Assembly (NCBI GenBank): GCA_031282285.1
Contig: JAITEA010000033.1
Coordinates: 1 to 5,859, forward strand
Length of the DNA stretch: 5,859 bases
Reading direction: 5' to 3'
Source of the DNA: Helicobacteraceae bacterium
Lineage (GTDB): Bacteria; Campylobacterota; Campylobacteria; Campylobacterales; SZUA-545
Positions 1-5,161 of the stretch are shown here, piece by piece (position 1 is the first letter of the stretch; each line of letters begins with the position of its first letter). A program made the position numbers and the translations under genes. A model generated the notes under the pieces. It had not been told where the DNA came from and made no database searches. It saw only the letters and a program-made list of their open reading frames with translations.

Positions 1-2
1 GT

Positions 3-77
3 TGGAGCGGAAGACGGGAATCGAACCCGCGACCTTTTGCTTGGGAAGCAAAAGCTCTACCCCTGAGCTACTTCCGC
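3..77 (-). tRNA. tRNA-Gly with anticodon CCC
   Basis: The reverse strand folds into a full 75-nt cloverleaf. The acceptor stem GCGGAAG pairs with CTTCCGC, followed by discriminator T and an encoded CCA (complement of 3-5). The D stem is GCTC/GAGC. The anticodon stem TTTGC/GCAAA closes the loop TTCCCAA, which puts CCC at positions 34-36. The T arm is GCGGG-TTCGAAT-CCCGT with one G-U closing pair. CCC reads the glycine codon GGG. E. coli tRNA-Gly(CCC) has the same CTTCCCAAG anticodon-loop core, as I recall it. The gene lies 148 nt downstream of ssrA on the same strand and has its own promoter-like sequence. Confidence 0.97.
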
Positions 78-96
78 GCCGTGAAAGAGAGGCGCA

Positions 97-125
97 ATTA
101 TGCCAGAAGATCGATAACGAGCCAA
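97..125 (-). promoter_or_regulatory. Probable sigma70 promoter of tRNA-Gly
   Basis: On the minus strand TTGGCT (complement of 120-125) and CATAAT (complement of 97-102) are separated by exactly 17 nt. The -10 matches the consensus at 5 of 6 positions and the -35 at 4 of 6. Transcription would begin near position 90, leaving a leader of about 13 nt for RNase P to remove. The tRNA could also be reached by readthrough from ssrA, since no clear terminator separates them. Confidence 0.55.
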
Positions 126-225
126 ACCGCAATAAGACGGGATATTTACCAGTCTGGCGTTTATGACGACGGCGCAATAAATTGGAGTTGCGCTTTGTTG
201 GCGCGATGAAGTTATGGCAAACAAA
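126..225. other. Spacer between ssrA and tRNA-Gly
   Basis: No coding frame with a ribosome-binding site is visible here. Downstream of the tmRNA 3' end on the minus strand there is only a short GCGC...GCGC inverted repeat, with no T tract. I therefore cannot name a rho-independent terminator for ssrA. I also see no duplicated copy of the ssrA 3' end, which an integrated element would leave as an att site. Confidence 0.4.
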
Positions 226-579
226 TGGTGGAGCCGAGGGGGATCGAACCCCTGTCCAAAAGAGCTAAACCTTAGGCTTCTACATGCTTAGATCCCGTTG
301 ATTGTCTTTGTCCTTTGAAGCGCCAAGCGGGCAAACCCCTCAAAAAACGCAAGCTAATCTCGGCGCGAGATCGCTAATTCCCGCGTCAAAGCCGCTAGTT
401 GTTGAAGGCGTCTTAAATCGCGCGGCGAAACTTAAGAGCCTGTCCATTACGCCGCTAGAGCGTAAGCGGGACGATAATTCGCGTTGTTTGCGTTTATCTG
501 TTTTGGAAAGTTTAACGGCTGTTTCCGCGCCGACATGCTACCTAACGCTACGCTCTCCCGTCGAAGCCAAGTCGGCCCC
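226..579 (-). ncRNA. ssrA: tmRNA (transfer-messenger RNA, one-piece form)
   Basis: This 354-nt gene encodes the RNA that, with SmpB, rescues ribosomes stalled on broken messages and tags the unfinished protein for proteolysis. The 5' end GGGGCCG (complement of 573-579) pairs with CGGCTCC at the 3' end (230-236), followed by A and the encoded CCA (226-228). The T arm is AGGGG-TTCGATC-CCCCT. The hallmark GACTTGGCTTCGAC follows the 5' acceptor strand. A resume codon GCA opens a tag frame at 447-491. The 5' and 3' tRNA-like parts lie in normal order on one molecule, so this is not the permuted two-piece form. The promoter lies just upstream at 596-624. Boundaries rest on the acceptor pairing and should be accurate to a base or so. 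Confidence 0.97.
447..491 (-). other. tmRNA tag-peptide reading frame
   Basis: Reading the minus strand from GCA (complement of 489-491) gives ANNANYRPAYALAA and then TAA (complement of 447-449). The length of 14 residues and the final ALAA agree with the degradation tags recognised by ClpXP and ClpAP. The ANN start and PAYA core resemble the Campylobacter tag as I recall it (ANNVKFAPAYAKAA), which supports both the frame and the lineage. Alanine as resume residue is usual. Confidence 0.92.
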
Positions 580-595
580 CAAAAGGAGAAACGGC

Positions 596-624
596 ATATT
601 AGCGCCCTCCGGCGCATTTGTCAA
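596..624 (-). promoter_or_regulatory. Strong sigma70 promoter of ssrA
   Basis: On the minus strand a perfect -35 TTGACA (complement of 619-624) is followed 17 nt later by TAATAT (complement of 596-601), which matches TATAAT at 4 of 6 positions. Transcription would begin about 10-15 nt before the mature tmRNA 5' end at 579. The spacer carries an inverted repeat, GCGCC-GGAG-GGCGC (602-615). A full -35 is notable, because promoters in Campylobacter and Helicobacter often lack one. Confidence 0.8.
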
Positions 625-795
625 GCCGCCAAAGCCGCAATTTAGTCGATCGCAATCAAAAAGCAGGGTTGAAATTGACGCTGGAGCAAAACAAAACGGT
701 CGATCTAAGCCAATAATGCCCCAAGCGGTAAAGCGAATAAGCGTCCGTCGTCGCTGGATTGCTTCCGCTCCTTTTCGCGCGGTTTGCCCGCTTTG
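625..795. other. Spacer between the radical SAM gene and the ssrA promoter
   Basis: This stretch lies between the stop codon of the radical SAM gene and the ssrA -35 box. A short inverted repeat GCGG/CCGC with a 5-nt loop sits at 779-791, just past the radical SAM stop codon on the minus strand, but no T run follows in that direction. It is too weak to call a terminator. No other gene or RNA is supported. Confidence 0.4.
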
Positions 796-1665
796 TTAAA
801 ATAAATCTAATTGCCCGCGCCTATCTTTGCTTTCGTAGAGACGCATATATTTAAATAACGCTTCCGCGTTACGCTCGGTATTGTTTTGATCGCATATATC
901 GCTAAATAGCGTCATAAGCTCTTCGTTGTTATCGCTGGTTAGTATATAACTATTTCCGTACCTTCTCTGATATTTTTCCTTTGTCCCCGCAAAATATCTG
1001 TCCAGATTTTTATAATAATATTCCCTATTGCCTTCCCGCAGAGTCAATCCCATTCCAAAGCATATAATTCCATATACCTTTGCCTCTATGCAGTAATTTA
1101 GTATTCCCATCAAATTTTCCGCCGTATCGTTGATAAACGGTAATATCGGGCATAGCCATACTACGGTTTGAATGTTATTGTCCCGCATTGTTTTAAGTAC
1201 TTCAAACCGCTCTTTTGTCGTCGATACGCTTGGTTCTATTATTTTACATAGTTTTTCGTCAAAGGTCGTGAGCGTTATCGCCACAACGCATTTTGCTTTT
1301 CGGTTAATTTTTATCAGCAGATCGAGGTCGTTTAATATTAAACTAGATTTTGTCTGGATCGCTAGTCCAAAACCATATTTCTCTATGATTTCCAAACACG
1401 ATCTGATATTACGCAGATTTTCAGTTATGGGAATATACGGATCGCTCATCGCGCCCGTGCCAATCATACATTTTTTGCGTTTATTTTTTAATTTTCGCTC
1501 CAATAATTCTGGCGCGTTAATTTTGATTTCCACATCTTCAAACGAATGGTCAAAATTATAACATTTGCTTCTAGCGTCGCAATAGATGCACCCATGAATA
1601 CAGCCGCGGCTGATATTCATTCCGCCGCCCGCAGATAATATGCCTTTTGCTTCCTTGAAATGCAT
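796..1665 (-). CDS. Radical SAM protein, SPL-like (COG1533 type), with C-terminal clamp-binding motif
   Basis: This 289-residue protein belongs to the radical SAM superfamily, which cleaves S-adenosylmethionine with a 4Fe-4S cluster. The cluster motif is Cys22-x3-Cys26-x2-Cys29 (GCIHGCIYC), with a further cysteine at 35. The segment GTGAMSDPYIP (69-79) and the block around IEPSVSTTKERFEVLK (143-158) are, as I recall, typical of the spore photoproduct lyase-like COG1533 group. The reaction and substrate are unknown; a DNA-related role is inference. The last five residues are QLDLF (285-289), the canonical beta-clamp binding pentapeptide. The ATG at 1663-1665 gives the N-terminus MHFKEAKGILSA seen in relatives I recall, although no Shine-Dalgarno sequence precedes it. 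The gene lies 88 nt downstream of fusA on the same strand. Sampled lines have about 38-42% GC against about 58% in fusA, with frequent A/T-ending codons, suggesting acquisition, perhaps from a Clostridia-like source. It appears intact. Confidence 0.9.
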   Translation of the reverse strand: MHFKEAKGILSAGGGMNISRGCIHGCIYCDARSKCYNFDHSFEDVEIKINAPELLERKLKNKRKKCMIGTGAMSDPYIPITENLRNIRSCLEIIEKYGFGLAIQTKSSLILNDLDLLIKINRKAKCVVAITLTTFDEKLCKIIEPSVSTTKERFEVLKTMRDNNIQTVVWLCPILPFINDTAENLMGILNYCIEAKVYGIICFGMGLTLREGNREYYYKNLDRYFAGTKEKYQRRYGNSYILTSDNNEELMTLFSDICDQNNTERNAEALFKYMRLYESKDRRGQLDLF

Positions 1666-1670
1666 ATTAT

Positions 1671-1676
1671 TTTATA
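1671..1676 (-). promoter_or_regulatory. Possible -10 box for the radical SAM gene (leaderless start)
   Basis: TATAAA on the minus strand ends 5 nt before the ATG at 1665. If it is a -10 element, transcription would begin at or within the start codon, which would fit the missing Shine-Dalgarno sequence. No convincing -35 is present; TCGTCT sits at the expected spacing. The alternative is transcription by readthrough from fusA, with AT-rich sequence merely exposing the start codon. Confidence 0.3.
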
Positions 1677-1706
1677 TCTGGATTTTGCTGAAAAGACGAG
1701 GGGGAC

Positions 1707-1736
1707 GCACAGCGCGCCGATAAAAGCGCGCTATGC
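1707..1736. repeat. Strong inverted repeat downstream of fusA (candidate terminator without a T tract)
   Basis: The arms GCATAGCGCGC and GCGCGCTGTGC, read on the minus strand, form an 11-bp stem with one G-U wobble and an 8-nt loop. The stem begins 17 nt past the fusA stop codon. Six T residues precede it on the minus strand, but none follow, so it is not a standard intrinsic terminator for the str operon. It could stabilise the 3' end of the message, act with a termination factor, or separate fusA from the radical SAM gene. Confidence 0.55.
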
Positions 1737-1753
1737 AAAAAAGGCGGCGGGGT

Positions 1754-3835
1754 TTAGCCGTTACGCTTTTTGATAATCTCCTCGGCTACATTGTTTGGAA
1801 CCTCTTCGTAGTGCGCGAACTCCATAGAGTATGTGCCGCGCCCCTGCGTCATCGATCGCAAATCCGTCGAATAGCCAAACATCTGCGACAGCGGCGTCAG
1901 AGCGGTTACTTTTTTAACGCCGTAAGCGTCGTCCATAGCCTGAATCTGCCCGCGCCTGCGGTTAAGATCGCCGATCACGTCGCCCATATACTCTTCCGGC
2001 ATCTCCACCTCGACCTTCATCATCGGCTCCAGCAGATAGATGCCCGCTTTGCGCGCGCCCTCTTTGAACGCCATCGACGCGGCGAGTTTGAACGCCATTT
2101 CGGAGCTATCGACTTCGTGGTAGCTGCCGAAGGTCAGCGCCACTTTCACATCGACGACGGGATAGCCCGCCAGCACGCCGTTTTTAAGCGTCTCCTCTAT
2201 GCCCTTATTGACGGCGGGAATGTACTCCCTAGGCACCACGCCGCCTTTGATCTCGTCCAAAAACTCGTAGCCTTTGCCCTTTTCGTTCGGTTCGATACGC
2301 AAGAAAACATGCCCGTATTGACCTCGACCGCCAGATTGCTTGGCGTATTTGTGCTCCTGCTCGACGGTTTTCTTGATCGTTTCGCGGTAGGCGACTTGCG
2401 GCGCGCCGACTTCGGCTTCCACCTTAAACTCGCGTTTCATACGATCGACGATAATTTCAAGGTGCAATTCGCCCATACCGCCGATAATCGTCTGCCCGCT
2501 CTCCTCGTCGGAGCTGACGCGAAACGACGGGTCCTCTTCGGAGAGCTTTTTGAGCGCGATGCTCATCTTCTCCTGATCGGCTTTGGTTTTCGGTTCGACG
2601 GCGACATTGATCACGGGTTCGGGGAAGGTCATTCGCTCCAAGATCACCGGCTTATCGGGATCGCACAGCGTGTCGCCCGTAAGCGTATCTTTCAAACCGA
2701 CGATCGCGCCGATATCGCCCGCGTAAAGCTCCTTGATCTCCTCGCGCTTATTGGCGTGCAATTTCACCAGCCGCCCCACGCGCTCTTTTTTATCCTTCGT
2801 GGAGTTATAGACATAGCTGCCCGCCTCCAGCCTGCCGCTATAGACGCGCGCGAAAACCAATTGCCCCACGAACGGATCGGTCATAATCTTGAACGCCAGC
2901 GCGCTGAAGGGGTGATCTTCGCTGCTTGGAACGCTGACCTCCAGCTCGGTTTTGGGATCGATCCCTTTGATATTCGTAACTTCCGTCGGGGAAGGCAGGT
3001 AGCTCACCACCGCGTCAAGCATCGTCTGAACGCCCTTGTTCTTAAACGACGATCCGCACAGCGTGGGGATAAAGGTCATCTCGTGGCAGCCTTTTTTGAT
3101 CGCCGCCATAATTTCCGCTTCGGAGATCTCCTGCCCCTCGAGATACTTTTCGGTCAGCGAGTCGTCGATGCTGGTAACGGCGTCGAGCAGCTTTTCTCGA
3201 TATTCGCCCGCGCGCTCTTTGAGGTTTTCCGGAATCTCCTCGAGATGATACGCCGAACCTAACGCCGCCTCTTTGTCCCACACGACGGCTTTCATTTTCA
3301 CAAGGTCGATCACGCCCTCGAAGTTATCCTCCGCGCCGATTGGCAGTTGAATAACCAGCGGTCGCGCTTTGAGGCGATCGCCGATCTGCTTTTCCACCTT
3401 GTAAAAATCCGCGCCGATTCTGTCCATTTTGTTCACATAGACGATGCGCGGCACATGGTATTTGTTCGCCTGCCGCCACACGGTTTCCGTCTGCGGCTGG
3501 ACGCCGCCGACCGCGCAGAAAACCACGATCGCGCCGTCTAACACGCGCATCGATCGCTCGACCTCGATCGTGAAATCAACGTGTCCCGGGGTGTCGATAA
3601 TGTTGATCTGGTGGCTATTCCAAAAACAGCTAACAGCCGCGGCGGTGATGGTGATGCCGCGCTCTTTTTCCTGCTCCATCCAGTCGGTCGTCGTCGCGCC
3701 GTCGTGCACTTCGCCGATCTTGTGCTGAACGCCCGTGTAGAACAGTATCCGCTCCGTGGTCGTCGTTTTGCCCGCGTCGATATGCGCGGCAATGCCGATA
3801 TTTCTTACTTTGTCCAATGGTGTGTTACGAGCCAT
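1754..3835 (-). CDS. fusA: Translation elongation factor G (EF-G)
   Basis: EF-G is the GTPase that moves tRNAs and mRNA through the ribosome and, with RRF, splits post-termination ribosomes. The 693-residue length is full size. All G motifs are visible: AHIDAGKT (17-24), RGITIT (59-64), DTPGH (81-85), NKMD (135-138) and GSS (261-263). Domain II begins near 310 ([13 protein letters not shown]). The domain III segment [10 protein letters not shown] lies at 451-460. Domain IV includes [10 protein letters not shown] (501-510) and a tip histidine at about 573 in [10 protein letters not shown], equivalent to E. coli His583. The domain V segment [20 protein letters not shown] is at 603-622. The start at 3835 has AAGGA (complement of 3841-3845) 5 nt upstream. 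It is the last gene of the str operon, and no tuf follows it. Composition is GC-rich, like rpsG and rpsL. Confidence 0.99.
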   Translation of the reverse strand: MARNTPLDKVRNIGIAAHIDAGKTTTTERILFYTGVQHKIGEVHDGATTTDWMEQEKERGITITAAAVSCFWNSHQINIIDTPGHVDFTIEVERSMRVLDGAIVVFCAVGGVQPQTETVWRQANKYHVPRIVYVNKMDRIGADFYKVEKQIGDRLKARPLVIQLPIGAEDNFEGVIDLVKMKAVVWDKEAALGSAYHLEEIPENLKERAGEYREKLLDAVTSIDDSLTEKYLEGQEISEAEIMAAIKKGCHEMTFIPTLCGSSFKNKGVQTMLDAVVSYLPSPTEVTNIKGIDPKTELEVSVPSSEDHPFSALAFKIMTDPFVGQLVFARVYSGRLEAGSYVYNSTKDKKERVGRLVKLHANKREEIKELYAGDIGAIVGLKDTLTGDTLCDPDKPVILERMTFPEPVINVAVEPKTKADQEKMSIALKKLSEEDPSFRVSSDEESGQTIIGGMGELHLEIIVDRMKREFKVEAEVGAPQVAYRETIKKTVEQEHKYAKQSGGRGQYGHVFLRIEPNEKGKGYEFLDEIKGGVVPREYIPAVNKGIEETLKNGVLAGYPVVDVKVALTFGSYHEVDSSEMAFKLAASMAFKEGARKAGIYLLEPMMKVEVEMPEEYMGDVIGDLNRRRGQIQAMDDAYGVKKVTALTPLSQMFGYSTDLRSMTQGRGTYSMEFAHYEEVPNNVAEEIIKKRNG

Positions 3836-3864
3836 ATTTTTCCTTATCGGTAGCGCTTATCGCC

Positions 3865-3888
3865 CCAAAAAACGCGAGCGGTTTTTGG
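3865..3888. repeat. Hairpin in the rpsG-fusA gap
   Basis: The 73-nt gap between rpsG and fusA contains the inverted repeat ccaaaaa/tttttgg (3865-3871 and 3882-3888). After one mismatch it continues as two more CG pairs closing the tetraloop 3875-3878. In the minus-strand RNA it lies about 20 nt upstream of the fusA ribosome-binding site. No T run follows, so it is not an intrinsic terminator. A role in message processing or in adjusting fusA expression is possible but unproven. Confidence 0.4.
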
Positions 3889-3908
3889 AGACGCCAAGCG
3901 CGATTGGG

Positions 3909-4379
<471 letters not shown>

Positions 4380-4387
4380 TTACTCGC

Positions 4388-4792
4388 TTATTTTTTCTTG
4401 GGCGCGGCGGCGGGAGCGCCGGCTTTGGGGCGTTTCGCGCCGTATTTGGAGCGGCTGACGGTTCGTTTCGCCACGCCCGCCGCGTCCAGCGCGCCACGCA
4501 CGATGTGATATTTAACGCCCGGCAGGTCTTTTACGCGCCCGCCGCGCACCAGCACGATCGCGTGCTCTTGCAGATTGTGCCCCTCGCCCATAATGTAGCT
4601 GATCACCTCGAATCCGCTCATCAGGCGCACTTTCGCGACTTTTCTAAGCGCCGAGTTTGGTTTCTTCGGCGTGGTGGTATAAACCCGCGTGCAAACGCCC
4701 CGCCGCTGCGGACACTCCGCGAGCGCGGGCGATTTGGATTTGAAGGTTATCTTCTTGCGACCCTTGCGAACCAATTGATTGATGGTTGGCAT
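4388..4792 (-). CDS. rpsL: 30S ribosomal protein S12
   Basis: S12 sits at the decoding centre and helps control accuracy. The sequence opens [14 protein letters not shown] and contains the core [20 protein letters not shown] (27-46). Lys43 and Lys88, the positions where streptomycin-resistance changes usually occur, are both wild type. Asp89 in KDLPGVKYH is the residue methylthiolated by RimO in E. coli. The body ends in the usual [13 protein letters not shown], and then an extra tail rich in Ala, Pro and Lys (to residue 134) is appended, beyond the 124-128 residues typical of S12. AAGGAG (complement of 4797-4802) lies 4 nt before the ATG and fixes the start. It is the first gene of the rpsL-rpsG-fusA operon. 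Confidence 0.99.
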   Translation of the reverse strand: MPTINQLVRKGRKKITFKSKSPALAECPQRRGVCTRVYTTTPKKPNSALRKVAKVRLMSGFEVISYIMGEGHNLQEHAIVLVRGGRVKDLPGVKYHIVRGALDAAGVAKRTVSRSKYGAKRPKAGAPAAAPKKK

Positions 4793-4813
4793 ATATCTCC
4801 TTTTGTTAATCTA

Positions 4814-4827
4814 GGCGCGTTTGCGCC
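4814..4827. repeat. Stem-loop in the rpsL leader
   Basis: The inverted repeat ggcgc-gttt-gcgcc forms a 5-bp GC-only stem with a tetraloop. In the minus-strand transcript it falls between the predicted start of transcription (about 4846) and the Shine-Dalgarno sequence at 4797-4802, ending 11 nt upstream of it. It could affect ribosome access to rpsL. No T run follows, so it is not a terminator. Confidence 0.45.
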
Positions 4828-4852
4828 CGTAAAGGGTGAAATAAAGCGCGTG

Positions 4853-4858
4853 ATTATA
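4853..4858 (-). promoter_or_regulatory. -10 box of the str operon promoter
   Basis: A perfect TATAAT lies on the minus strand, preceded by a T-rich stretch (TTTTTAC). No recognisable -35 is present; AGGAGC occupies the 17-nt position. A good -10 with T-rich upstream sequence and no -35 is the known pattern for the main sigma factor in Campylobacter and Helicobacter. The predicted leader is about 54 nt. An imperfect palindrome GCGTTTAAGCGC (4866-4877) overlaps the spacer region and could bind a regulator. Confidence 0.7.
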
Positions 4859-5109
4859 GTAAAAAGCGCTTAAACGCTCCTGAAACGCCTTTCTGCCAAG
4901 CGCCAGCAAGCGCCAAACTAGGCTACCGGCGATTGGCAAGCCAAGCGGCAACGATCGCCTGAAGCCTCGCGCGATCTGACGCAAAGAGGGCTGAAGGGCT
5001 AGGTAGCGGAATTGATTATCTTAAGTAAATTACTGGACAAATATTCAGCGCTCGCCAATACCCTCTTGATCGCCCCTCGCCCTGTTTTCGCTTCCGCCGC
5101 TCCCGCAGT
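4859..5109. other. Divergent intergenic region between rpsL and the Sel1-repeat gene
   Basis: Together with the two promoter regions this is a gene-free stretch of 369 bases (4793-5161). I find no tRNA, no frame with a credible start, and no terminator, as expected where both flanking genes point outward. It holds short repeats: AAGCGCCA twice in 18 bases (4898-4905 and 4908-4915), a palindrome ttggc-aa-gccaa (4933-4944), and two copies of GCCAAGCG (4895-4902 and 4940-4947). Their role is unknown. Confidence 0.5.
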
Positions 5110-5140
5110 TTGGAATAACCAAAGTCCAAAAGACTATAAT
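5110..5140 (+). promoter_or_regulatory. Probable promoter of the Sel1-repeat gene
   Basis: A perfect TATAAT lies at 5135-5140. TTGGAA at 5110-5115 matches the -35 at 4 of 6 positions, but with a long 19-nt spacer, so the -10 may act mostly alone. Transcription would begin near 5147, just ahead of the ribosome-binding site, giving a leader of about 15 nt. Confidence 0.55.
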
Positions 5141-5149
5141 TTGCCAAAA

Positions 5150-5154
5150 AAGGA
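5150..5154 (+). promoter_or_regulatory. Ribosome-binding site deciding the Sel1-gene start
   Basis: AAGGA lies 7 nt upstream of the ATG at 5162. It supports that start over later in-frame ATG codons, which would remove the signal peptide. Confidence 0.8.
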
Positions 5155-5161
5155 TTCGTCA

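Noticed and set aside
126..260. An integrated-element attachment site at the ssrA 3' end
   Set aside because: tmRNA genes are common integration sites, but no integrase gene and no second copy of the ssrA 3' end is visible in the window.
779..791. Intrinsic terminator after the radical SAM gene
   Set aside because: The stem is only 4 bp and no T run follows it on the minus strand.
302..799. A 165-codon plus-strand reading frame
   Set aside because: It runs antisense through the tmRNA gene and its promoter, has no ribosome-binding site, and its protein resembles nothing I know.
1172..1561. Plus-strand frame opposite the radical SAM gene
   Set aside because: It is a shadow of a well-supported gene with cysteine cluster motif, and it has no independent start signal.
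1733..3262. A 509-codon plus-strand frame opposite fusA
   Set aside because: It is long but is the antisense of EF-G; the His/Arg/Leu/Phe/Asp-rich protein is typical of the reverse of a GC-rich gene with strong codon bias.
4505..4873. A 122-codon plus-strand frame opposite rpsL and its promoter
   Set aside because: It is antisense to rpsL and its control region and has no supporting signal.
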